Below the pieces are notes generated by a model. The model saw only the letters and a program-made list of their open reading frames with translations, did no database searches and was not told the DNA's origin. A DNA stretch of 5,007 nt from an uncultured Lachnospiraceae bacterium (GTDB lineage Bacteria > Bacillota > Clostridia > Lachnospirales > Lachnospiraceae), in assembly GCA_947178465.1 (NCBI GenBank), contig CAMWYL010000260.1, positions 1-5,007 on the forward strand. Direction: 5' to 3'. Each line of letters opens with the position of its first letter. Within the stretch, counting starts at the first letter, position 1. Of this stretch, positions 1 through 5,006 are shown piece by piece. The position numbers and the translations under genes were made by a program.

Positions 1-974
1 CCATCATAGCGAACTTTGACCGCGCCGAAGGTTGCAAGGTTCTTCCTGAATTCCCCGAGATTTTCGCCATCATAATTCCTGATTACCAAAATGGTATTCC
101 GGGCATCTTCCTGCATATTGTTTTCAAAGTCGGAAAGCATGATATTAATACCATCCTGCAGGGTCTTGACCTTCTTAATCAGCGGAATCTCCCCTTCATT
201 GTATTTCAGGGGAATCAGCGGTATCTTCTGCCAGTTCAGTCCGGTAACTGCCCCCTCGCTGTCCGTAACCGTGACATATGGCGATTCGTACAGTTCATTA
301 TCCGTGCTCACATCCGGGATTAGTGTCTCGCCGTCCAGAATGAACCTGTGAACCCCCTGCAGATCGTACACCTCCACCTTCTCAATGATTTTCGGTGTCG
401 TCCCCTCATAGCCCATCACCAAATAAAGTCTGACCGCAAAATCAAGTATGGTGTGTTCACTGTCCTTCCAGAAAGGCAGTACCTCATAAGAGGGAAAAAG
501 TCTGAAATCAAGTTCCCCGGCTTCCGTGTAATAGATGTACAACCAGGCTATGCCGCCATTCAAGGCAGCCTTTCCCCATCTTTTCAGGGTTTTCATAAAC
601 CGCTTGTTGAACACTTCCTGCAAAAGCTCAGTGTATTGAGTGTTCTTTCCCTCGATAACAAACGGCTGTCCCAGCAGATAGTTGGCTTTCTGGTTCACCA
701 TCTTCCCATACTGGTTATCAATCAGGCGGTTGTTTGGAAGGTTATTAACTTCTTCCAGCCTGCCGCCCTCGCCAATCATTGTCCTTTTCCGGGTAAGTAT
801 GTCATGCTCGTTGTCATAGTACAAATGTCCCTTAATCTGCATTGCCCTCTGCGGGCTTCCTTTCCAGCGAACAATCTCTTTTTCCAAAAATTCCTTATCG
901 CTCATGCGGCTTCTCGCCCCCTGTAAGATCAGGTTCCTTATCTTGTTTTTCAGGAAGTCAACAAAGTCCAACAT
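1..974 (-). CDS. Phage portal protein, SPP1/Gp6-like (partial, C-terminus beyond window)
   Basis: The minus strand is open without a stop from an ATG at 974 to the left edge, giving about 324 residues. Portal proteins form the dodecameric ring at the capsid vertex through which the terminase pumps DNA and to which the tail joins. The start has AGGGG (983-987) eight bases upstream. Readable features are a basic N-terminus (MLDFVDFLKNKIRNL), the segment HLYYDNEHDILTRKR, the portal-typical NNRLIDNQYGKMVNQKANYLLGQP region cut here as LIDNQYGKMVNQKANYL, then GKAALNGGIAWLYIY and FPSYEVLPFW. Near the edge lies KTLQDGINIMLSDFENNM, the long-helix region conserved in this family. These agree with the Phage_prot_Gp6 (SPP1 portal) family, usually 430-510 residues, so roughly a quarter to a third is missing. 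It follows terL by 39 bases, the usual terS-terL-portal order. Family assignment is by recognition of these segments, not by a search. Confidence 0.9.
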   Translation of the reverse strand, partial: MLDFVDFLKNKIRNLILQGARSRMSDKEFLEKEIVRWKGSPQRAMQIKGHLYYDNEHDILTRKRTMIGEGGRLEEVNNLPNNRLIDNQYGKMVNQKANYLLGQPFVIEGKNTQYTELLQEVFNKRFMKTLKRWGKAALNGGIAWLYIYYTEAGELDFRLFPSYEVLPFWKDSEHTILDFAVRLYLVMGYEGTTPKIIEKVEVYDLQGVHRFILDGETLIPDVSTDNELYESPYVTVTDSEGAVTGLNWQKIPLIPLKYNEGEIPLIKKVKTLQDGINIMLSDFENNMQEDARNTILVIRNYDGENLGEFRKNLATFGAVKVRYD

Positions 975-1013
975 CCTTTTCACCCCTTTTCATTGTCCGA
1001 TAAATATAAAATT

Positions 1014-1872
1014 TTACTCAAAACTGAAAGCGCCTCCTCTGCTGAAGTCTTCCATGGCGTAACGCATGGCATCCATAAGGTGGTTGAAATCATCAATAGG
1101 TACATTCAGCCGCTTACCTGTCTTTGTATCCGTGTCCCATGTGTAATTGCTGATCTCTGTGATAAAGTTCACGCACCGGGGATGAACAATAATGTGAAAA
1201 TCCTGAATATAATCAATGCCGTTGTTTATGCTGTCTTTGCCCTTCCTTGCCCTGCGAATGTGGGAAAGCCCCAAATCATAAAGGCGGTCAATGCTTTTTG
1301 GTTCAGCGGAATCAGCCCTGATTTTCTCTTTGCAATATCCGGCTTTGGTTACTTCTTCCGCTATCCTCTCATTACTCATACCCTTTTGATAGATTTCATC
1401 AAACACCCAAATGGTTTTGTTGGTTTTGTCTATCAGGCCGCAAAAGAAAGCAGAAGGATCGTTTGTATAACCGAAATCCAACCCGAAAGCGGATTGAACG
1501 GTTTTCAGCTTGCGTATCTCTTCAATGTCAAAGGCTTTTTCTTCCCAATTCTCATAGATAAGCCCTTCAACAATGCCCCAATCACCCAATCCTGCCACAC
1601 GGTAACGTCGGGGGTTCTGCTGCCTCATGGTTTCAAAAACCTTTTTATCAGCTTCATCCAACCATTCATTACACATATAGTTGGTAGTCATGGCAAGGGT
1701 TTCATCATCAGGATTATCAAAAAAACGGGCTTTGAGCCAATGGCGCTCATTCCACGGGTTGAAGGTCAGGGTTATCTGTTTGAATAATCCTGTTTCAACC
1801 GGAATTGCACCACGGATTGATTCATCAAGCATATTGAAATCGTCTTCATTGCCGATTTCATACGCTTCTTCG
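1014..1872 (-). CDS. terL: Terminase large subunit, exon 2 (end of Walker B, coupling motif and nuclease domain)
   Basis: This is the 3' exon of the split large terminase gene; it encodes residues 137 (last base of the codon) to 422. It begins with CGAAGAAGCG at 1872, supplying the third base of Ile137 and then Glu138-Glu139, the acidic pair ending Walker B. The ATPase coupling motif reads TFNP at residues 173-176. The RNase H-fold headful/packaging nuclease follows, with likely metal-binding aspartates in FGLDFGYTND (D269), RADSAEPKS (D324) and NHLMDAMRYA (D404). These match the Terminase_3/Terminase_3C (PBSX-type) families, whose usual length of about 410-440 residues fits the spliced product. 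An ATG at 1832 lies inside this exon, but translation from there would lack the whole ATP-binding part, so it is not a credible separate gene. All catalytic residues are present, which argues for a functional enzyme after splicing. Confidence 0.93.
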
Positions 1873-2251
1873 CATTATGTTACGGATAAGCCGCTTCCGC
1901 TTATCCTCTGTATGTTTCCACACAGAGCAGACTATATCTTCACACCTCTTCGGCGGTGTGCTTCCCGTTTCGAGTGCGCTTGCACTCTACTCTACTAACT
2001 GAAAAAGACACCCTTGCGGATGCCCTTTCGCTTTCGATAGTCGTTGAACGTTCTATTTGACATTTTGATATGCTTTGTTTTTTACCACCAATCCAATAAC
2101 CCGATTTGTCACACCATATTTTTTAGCAAGTGCTACTGTCCAAAACTCTTTAGCTTTGTCAAATAGCTTCGCTGCTGATTGCCCTCGGCTTTACGTTAGG
2201 ATGTCCCAGCAATTAGAGAAGTTTATTTTTATGATGTGAACCGATATGTTA
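1873..2251 (-). ncRNA. Group I self-splicing intron in terL (379 nt, probably subgroup IA)
   Basis: Core sequences read on the minus strand are P/P4 (AATTGCTGGGACATCC, 2199-2214), Q (CAATCAGCAGC, 2171-2181), R (CGTTCAACGACTATCG) and S (GAAGATATAGTC, 1930-1941). Helices: P1 pairs exon end ATGTGGAT (2252-2259) with guide GTTCACAT (2234-2241), with a U-G wobble at the splice site. P3 is CTTCTC (2216-2221) with GGGAAG (1961-1966). P4 is TGCTG with CAGCA (2173-2177). P6a is CTATTTGAC (2158-2166) with GTCAAATAG (2053-2061). P7 is GACTAT (2037-2042) with ATAGTC (1930-1935). P8 is CACACC/GGTGTG (1941-1960). P9 (about 1907-1926) and P9.1 (1884-1906) close the 3' side. The intron follows a U and ends in G (1873), as the class requires. 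Two extra hairpins between P7 and P3 (2007-2024 with a GCAA loop, and 1972-1987) are the P7.1/P7.2 type seen in subgroup IA. Joining the exons restores the frame exactly. Confidence 0.95.
2053..2160 (-). pseudogene. Relic of a homing endonuclease C-terminus (HTH) in the intron P6 loop
   Basis: The large P6 loop of the intron contains 35 open codons ending in TAG, reading DKAKEFWTVALAKKYGV, then TNRVIGLVVKNKAYQNVK. The pattern of LAxKYGV, a hydrophobic Ile eight residues on, then an aromatic and Val just before the stop matches the C-terminal helix-turn-helix (IAxxYGVSxSTIxxIxxGxxWKHV type) that ends many phage HNH homing endonucleases. No start codon or catalytic HNH motif is present: an in-frame TAA lies 11 codons upstream (2191-2193). 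The last codons and stop also form the 3' strand of P6a. I read this as what remains after deletion of the endonuclease gene from its usual place in a peripheral loop. Chance similarity is possible in so short a peptide. Confidence 0.6.
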
Positions 2252-2661
2252 ATCCACATCCAACATAAATACCCGTGTTCAACGGTTATTGAAGTAACTT
2301 TCAGCGGATCATCAAGCCCCCTGAAATATATCTTCTGTCCCGTTGGCCTGTAGGTCATTTCCAGCGGGCTTTCTTTTATCTCCCAGTAGTTTTGAACCCC
2401 CAGCCGATTTATAGCCCATTTCAATTCAGTGAAACAACTGTCCTTTAATGTCCTGAACACCTTCCTGACAACTAACAGATTAGCGTCAGGGTACTTCATC
2501 ATGTTCACGATATGCCATAAGGCAGTTGTCTTGGATTTTTTGGATGCCCTGCTGCCTTTAACAACCTTGTATCTGCCTTTCCACCGCCAAAATGTACCGT
2601 ACCCCTTGCCGACTACTTCAGGTAAACGGATTGTTACGGTTTTTTTAATCTTCAAGTTCAT
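2252..2661 (-). CDS. terL: Terminase large subunit, exon 1 (N-terminal ATPase half)
   Basis: This is the 5' exon, residues 1-136 plus two bases of codon 137. The large terminase is the ATP-driven motor and nuclease that packages phage DNA through the portal. Walker A reads KGSRASKKSKTT (about residues 35-46), the deviant form usual in PBSX-type terminases. The strand YLCWMWI (131-137) is the hydrophobic part of Walker B and stops exactly where the intron enters. I chose the ATG at 2661, which lies inside the end of terS (17-base overlap); three in-frame GTG codons precede it (2662-2670) and could also start the protein, since the upstream purines (GGTGGTG) make a poor ribosome-binding site. 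Overlap suggests translation coupled to terS. Without splicing the frame continues 19 codons into the intron and stops at a TAA (2191-2193), giving a peptide with Walker A but no Walker B glutamates. Confidence 0.93.
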
Positions 2662-3067
2662 CACCACCACTAATCACAACAGGTATTGCCCCGGTGACGG
2701 ATGAATCCGTCTTTGTGGAATATCCGTAATTCGACATCCATAATCCGGCAAGCTGGGAAGGAATAACCCCGAGTTCGAATTTCTCCCTTGCATCAACCTC
2801 ACACTCCTCACGCATGCGCGTAACGGTGTCAACATATTTTGGATTGTCAGCATAATACTTATAAAATGCAGCCCTTGAAATCTTGCAATATACGCAAAAC
2901 CCCTCAATCGTGTATGTAACGCTGCGCTTTAGTTCTTTGCTTACAAACTCGGAATTTTTTGAACTGAAATCATGGGTAAGTACCATCCGGTTATCACAAT
3001 CGTCTTTGTATGCTTTCCATGTTTCATTTAATTGTTTTACACTACTGAATTTCCTCGGTTTACTCAT
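2645..3067 (-). CDS. terS: Terminase small subunit (DNA-recognition, packaging initiation)
   Basis: This encodes 140 residues from an ATG at 3067, chosen because GGGAG (3075-3079) lies seven bases upstream; a TTG at 3085 is in frame but has no comparable site. Small terminases bind the phage pac or cos site, form a ring and deliver DNA to the large subunit. A helix-turn-helix is readable at about residues 52-72 (YTIEGFCVYCKISRAAFYKYY), here TIEGFCVYCKISRAAFYKY, followed by a charged helical stretch (VDTVTRMREECEVDAREKFE, about 79-98) suited to oligomerisation. The segment LGVIPSQLAGLWMSNYGYS (about 99-117) and the acidic tail are typical of the DNA-packaging small subunits of clostridial phages. 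Length is usual. Its last codons overlap the terL start, the standard order. Assignment rests on HTH, size and position before terL. Confidence 0.85.
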   Translation of the reverse strand: MSKPRKFSSVKQLNETWKAYKDDCDNRMVLTHDFSSKNSEFVSKELKRSVTYTIEGFCVYCKISRAAFYKYYADNPKYVDTVTRMREECEVDAREKFELGVIPSQLAGLWMSNYGYSTKTDSSVTGAIPVVISGGDELED

Positions 3068-3090
3068 GAAATCACTCCCTTTCAAACAAA

Positions 3091-3133
3091 ATAAAGTGCG
3101 GTATTATCCCAAACGGGAATTACCGCACTTTAT
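3091..3133 (-). terminator. Terminator-like hairpin in the terS leader
   Basis: A 13-base perfect inverted repeat (3091-3103 with 3121-3133) encloses a further CCC/GGG stem and an AAAC/GTTT loop at the centre, so the whole arm is about 18 pairs with one bulge. On the minus strand the stem ends in CACTTTATTTTGTTTG, a T-rich run fitting an intrinsic terminator. It lies between the predicted terS promoter and its ribosome-binding site, only about 11 bases before the latter, so it would interrupt transcription of the packaging operon unless read through. It might instead act at the RNA level on translation or stability. Confidence 0.6.
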
Positions 3134-3160
3134 AATTTGCATAATTTTGAAATTGTAAAA

Positions 3161-3189
3161 AGTATAACATAGTTAAACAGACTTGTGAA
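3161..3189 (-). promoter_or_regulatory. Predicted promoter of the terS-terL-portal operon
   Basis: On the minus strand TTCACA (3184-3189) is followed after 17 bases by TATACT (3161-3166), preceded by the extended -10 element TG (TGTTATACT). The expected transcript starts near 3154, leaving a leader of about 85 bases to terS that contains the 3091-3133 hairpin. The -35 matches consensus at four of six positions; the -10 is strong. No experimental support; this is a sequence match. Confidence 0.6.
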
Positions 3190-3218
3190 GGGTGACAAAT
3201 CGGGCGTGCTGTCAACCC
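3190..3218. promoter_or_regulatory. Inverted repeat abutting the terS -35 element
   Basis: GGGTGACA (3190-3197) and TGTCAACCC (3210-3218) form an imperfect inverted repeat with one extra base and a 12-base spacer. It ends directly at the predicted -35 of the terS promoter, the usual place for an activator or operator site. The late regulator upstream is the obvious candidate protein, but this is inference. As RNA the repeat has no following T run, so it is a poor terminator. Confidence 0.35.
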
Positions 3219-3231
3219 CTTTACCCGCTTA

Positions 3232-3411
3232 CTACCATACTTTTTCTATATTCTTTGGCTTAAGTAAAGAAATTAAAAAAGCCGTGTTTGCTACGTTACC
3301 TCCCATCTGTCCGGCTGTATAGGCAATCTTCGCATAATCCTCTTTCGACTGGTATCGATTATACAGGTTTATCAGTGCATCCAATCCGGCAATGTCTTTC
3401 CTCAGTTCCAT
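3232..3411 (-). CDS. Small hypothetical protein, 59 residues
   Basis: An open frame from ATG 3411 to TAG 3232-3234 encodes a plausible soluble protein: a charged first helix (MELRKDIAGLDALINLY), NRYQSKEDYAKIAYTAG, then a small-residue stretch GQMGGNVANTAF and a hydrophobic end ISLLKPKNIEKVW. Amino-acid composition is balanced and the frame has no rare-codon clusters, which favours real coding. The weak point is the start: the nearest purine run (GGAAAGAGAAAG) is about 14-25 bases upstream, further than usual, and the frame is closed by a TAA at 3444-3446 just above. It lies between the hairpin at 3446-3483 and the terS promoter. I do not recognise the family; no signal peptide or clear membrane segment is seen. 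It may be a phage gene or part of the neighbouring cargo. Confidence 0.5.
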   Translation of the reverse strand: MELRKDIAGLDALINLYNRYQSKEDYAKIAYTAGQMGGNVANTAFLISLLKPKNIEKVW

Positions 3412-3445
3412 GATAAGGGATTGTGCTTTCTCTTTCCGACATTAT

Positions 3446-3483
3446 AAAGGCAGCTGGATACTTCATGTAATCCTGCTGCCTTT
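3446..3483 (-). terminator. Bidirectional-looking hairpin after the TIR-like gene
   Basis: AAAGGCAGC (3446-3454) pairs perfectly with GCTGCCTTT (3475-3483); after one mismatch GGAT/ATCC extends the stem by four pairs around a 10-base loop. On the minus strand it ends in GCCTTTATAAT, a short T run, so it is a moderate intrinsic terminator for the TIR-like gene. It also fits the plus direction. The TATAAT that follows on the minus strand looks like a -10 but has no convincing -35. Confidence 0.5.
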
Positions 3484-3564
3484 GCAAATTTTAACTATGC
3501 AATTATGGTATGAAAACGTAGGCAAAAGGAAACAATTATCTATTTGCCAGCACATTAGCATCGT

Positions 3565-3726
3565 TCATCTGTGTAATAATTTTTTCGTTAAACTTACCTT
3601 ATCCTCTTTAGCAATATTATCATCCATTAACATTTCATTCAGAAACATCATACTTTTGTCCAAAAAGCTATCTAAGCCTTCTTTTGATGATATATTGTTC
3701 AATTCACTAAAGTGTCGATAGTATAT
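3565..3726 (-). pseudogene. Possible frameshifted tail of the TIR-like gene
   Basis: Just after the TIR-like gene stops, a different frame (shifted +1) is open from about 3726 to a TGA at 3565-3567 and has protein-like content: YRHFSELNNISSKEGLD, then SFLDKSMMFLNEMLMDDN and a basic end. It lacks a start codon until two ATGs at 3651 and 3648, which have no good ribosome-binding site. The upstream end overlaps the last codons of the TIR-like gene (CTATCGACACTTTAG). It could be an original C-terminal extension cut off by an indel, a sequencing error, or a chance open stretch in AT-rich DNA. Confidence 0.35.
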
Positions 3727-4354
3727 TCATATAATCTTGCATATCCTTTGCGCCTAATCCAGACTTACGCCTATCAACCGTTTTTTCTCTATCCTTTAAT
3801 TGCCTAATTTCGTTATAAATCCCTTCCAGCATTGCATTTGTTTTATCATCCTGAGATACCTCAATTGGAGAAAAAACTGCTGTATTCACTTGTATAACTT
3901 TTGCCAGCGTATTTTCTTTCCCTTCCTTTGTTGACAAAATAGCATTTTTTATCTTTTCCCTTGCTTCTATTACATCCTCGTACAGCCTTGTACTTTTATA
4001 AAAAACTGTACTAATTCCACTTACATCAAAAATCTTCTCCGTTTTTTCATCCTGGATCAGTACTACCGGCTTATCATATGCCTGTCTTAATCCCAGCTCA
4101 TATAAAACATTAGGATTTCTGTTGCTTAAATCACAGATTGCCATGGGACATTTCTGGATAGCATCAAAAATCTTATTGATTATCGCATCACATATATTAT
4201 TCTCATCAACTCTGTATGCTTCATATCCTGCATCCTCTACCGCGGGTTTTATGATCTGCTCATACACTTTCGTAAAATGCCCTTCCGGATAGTCGCCCTG
4301 ATCACTTATCGGCATAATAACAAAACATCGTTCTTTCTCTTTTGTGTCTGACAT
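3707..4354 (-). CDS. TIR-like / nucleoside 2-deoxyribosyltransferase-like protein, candidate defence effector
   Basis: 215 residues from ATG 4354, preceded by GGAGGGAGG (4364-4372) nine bases upstream, the strongest ribosome-binding site here. The first 100 residues form a Rossmann-like fold: strand CFVIMPIS (10-17), a helix IIKPAVEDAGY, strand YRVD (47-50), a helix rich in Ile (IIDKIF-like, 57-66), strand MAICDLS (71-77), then NRNPNVLYELGLRQAYDKPVVLI (78-100), quoted here as NPNVLYELGLRQAY. The D75 and N80-P-N-V-x-Y-E86 signature belongs to the superfamily of nucleoside deoxyribosyltransferase-like and TIR-like domains that cleave N-glycosidic bonds of nucleotides or NAD; E86 is the likely catalytic glutamate. 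The C-terminal 70 residues are helical and charged (about 168-195, coiled-coil-like). No membrane segment is seen. Such proteins often occur in anti-phage systems, but enzymatic activity and role here are inferred. The gene is AT-richer than terL or portal and has its own promoter, as phage cargo genes do. Confidence 0.8.
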   Translation of the reverse strand: MSDTKEKERCFVIMPISDQGDYPEGHFTKVYEQIIKPAVEDAGYEAYRVDENNICDAIINKIFDAIQKCPMAICDLSNRNPNVLYELGLRQAYDKPVVLIQDEKTEKIFDVSGISTVFYKSTRLYEDVIEAREKIKNAILSTKEGKENTLAKVIQVNTAVFSPIEVSQDDKTNAMLEGIYNEIRQLKDREKTVDRRKSGLGAKDMQDYMNILSTL

Positions 4355-4385
4355 GGTATAAAACCTCCCTCCGAATGATAAGCAT

Positions 4386-4414
4386 ATTATACCATGACAA
4401 ACGTAAATTTGAAA
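4386..4414 (-). promoter_or_regulatory. Predicted promoter of the TIR-like gene
   Basis: On the minus strand a perfect extended -10, TGGTATAAT (TATAAT at 4386-4391), lies 16-17 bases after a weak -35 (TTTCAA/TTCAAA, 4408-4414). The transcript would start near 4379, about 25 bases before the start codon, leaving room only for the strong ribosome-binding site. It indicates expression independent of the late operon, as is usual for lysogeny-expressed cargo genes. Confidence 0.6.
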
Positions 4415-4418
4415 TCAT

Positions 4419-4440
4419 AAATAATTATTTATTGCAATAA
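4419..4440. repeat. Two touching 12-base perfect palindromes
   Basis: AAATAATTATTT (4419-4430) and TTATTGCAATAA (4429-4440) are both exact palindromes, share two bases, and end five bases upstream of the predicted -35 of the TIR-like gene. They could bind a regulator, or help end the upstream transcript. In such AT-rich DNA a chance origin is quite possible. Confidence 0.3.
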
Positions 4441-4568
4441 TCTAAAAATGCTCCGATTGTCTCATCTGCTTCGCATCTTGTGTAATAGCGTTTTCTTTTG
4501 TTTTTCTTTCTCCATAATGTCAATCCATGCATTTTCCTCTGATTATTTGTTAATAACATAATATCCAT
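4425..4568 (-). CDS. Small basic hypothetical protein, 47 residues
   Basis: An open frame from ATG 4568 to TAA 4425-4427. A good ribosome-binding site, GAGAGG (4577-4582), stands eight bases before the ATG, and the ORF starts 15 bases after the stop of the late regulator, so the two are probably co-transcribed and perhaps coupled. The protein begins MDIMLLTNNQRKMHGL, has a strongly basic centre (WRKKNKRKRYYTR) and a short acidic-hydrophobic end (CEADETIGAFLDYCNK). The basic patch would suit nucleic-acid binding, but no domain is recognised. Two cysteines near the end are too few for a zinc finger. Real coding is supported mainly by the ribosome-binding site and spacing. Confidence 0.55.
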   Translation of the reverse strand: MDIMLLTNNQRKMHGLTLWRKKNKRKRYYTRCEADETIGAFLDYCNK

Positions 4569-4583
4569 ACTCGTTACCTCTCT

Positions 4584-5006
4584 TTATACTGCATCAGAAC
4601 CGAATAAAAATATTGCCATTTCCCGCACAAGCGTGTTTTTGTAATTCCTTACGGTCTTTTCATTCAGGTTCTCATTATAGCCCTGCTGCCCTCCCAAAAC
4701 ATCCGCTATTTCCTCAAAGGTATAAACCTCCTCAATCTGCTTTCCGTTCTCGGTTTTCTTTTTCCGCTGCAGATAGCGCATTTGAATAACTTCATAGCCC
4801 TTTTTGCCCTCAATCTTTTTTAGCGCCTTTTCTATGCGTTCCACATCGTTTTTGCTGCGTTGGTATGACGCAATGCGGTCTTCCAATAATTGATCTTCAT
4901 CCGGCTTTTCCACCTTGCTTTTTGAGTATCTGACCACGCTGCTGCTTTTCTTTTTGTCTATCATTCCCAAATACGCCGCCTCATCTGCAACATGCTCTTT
5001 CAAGAT
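4584..5006 (-). CDS. ArpU/sigma-region-4-like phage late transcription regulator (N-terminus beyond window)
   Basis: The frame runs open from the right edge to TAA at 4584-4586. A TTG at 5003 could be read as a start, but the frame continues upstream (ATC before it) without a stop or ribosome-binding site, so the gene is probably partial; about 140 residues are visible. The middle is a charged helical segment (LLEDRIASYQRSKNDVERIE, then KALKKIEGKKGYEVIQMRYL). The C-terminal half has a sigma-70 region-4-type helix-turn-helix: YTFEEIADVLGG, then NLNEKTVRNYKNTLVREM and a short hydrophobic end. This layout is that of the ArpU/RinA/DUF1492-type regulators that sit directly before terS in phages of Bacillota and switch on late packaging and structural genes. 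The inverted repeat at 3190-3218 would be a reasonable target. Family identity rests on HTH, length and position. Confidence 0.75.
   Translation of the reverse strand: MLKEHVADEAAYLGMIDKKKSSSVVRYSKSKVEKPDEDQLLEDRIASYQRSKNDVERIEKALKKIEGKKGYEVIQMRYLQRKKKTENGKQIEEVYTFEEIADVLGGQQGYNENLNEKTVRNYKNTLVREMAIFLFGSDAV

Noticed and set aside
91..1787. Long open frames on the plus strand opposite portal and terL.
   Set aside because: They are antisense to well-supported genes, lack ribosome-binding sites and have no recognisable protein character.
2100..2112. A 13-base sequence (GTGACAAATCGGG) shared between the intron and 3192-3204 on opposite strands.
   Set aside because: A match this long is expected by chance about once every few windows of this size, and no longer homology surrounds it.
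1833..2251. Reading terL as a pseudogene or as two separate terminase genes broken by a frameshift.
   Set aside because: The interruption has a complete group I core and splice signals, and removing it restores an exact in-frame Walker B motif.
3210..3215. A perfect TTGACA on the minus strand as a -35 element.
   Set aside because: The position 17 bases downstream reads CCCTTC, with no -10; the TTCACA/TATACT pair just below is far better.
3441..3446. TATAAT on the minus strand as a promoter for the 59-residue ORF.
   Set aside because: The -10 is perfect but overlaps the hairpin end, and the best -35 (TTACAT or TACATG) is poor.
3392..3721. A 109-codon plus-strand frame in the region between the TIR-like gene and terS.
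   Set aside because: It overlaps the terminator hairpin and the protein-like minus-strand frames, and its translation looks random.
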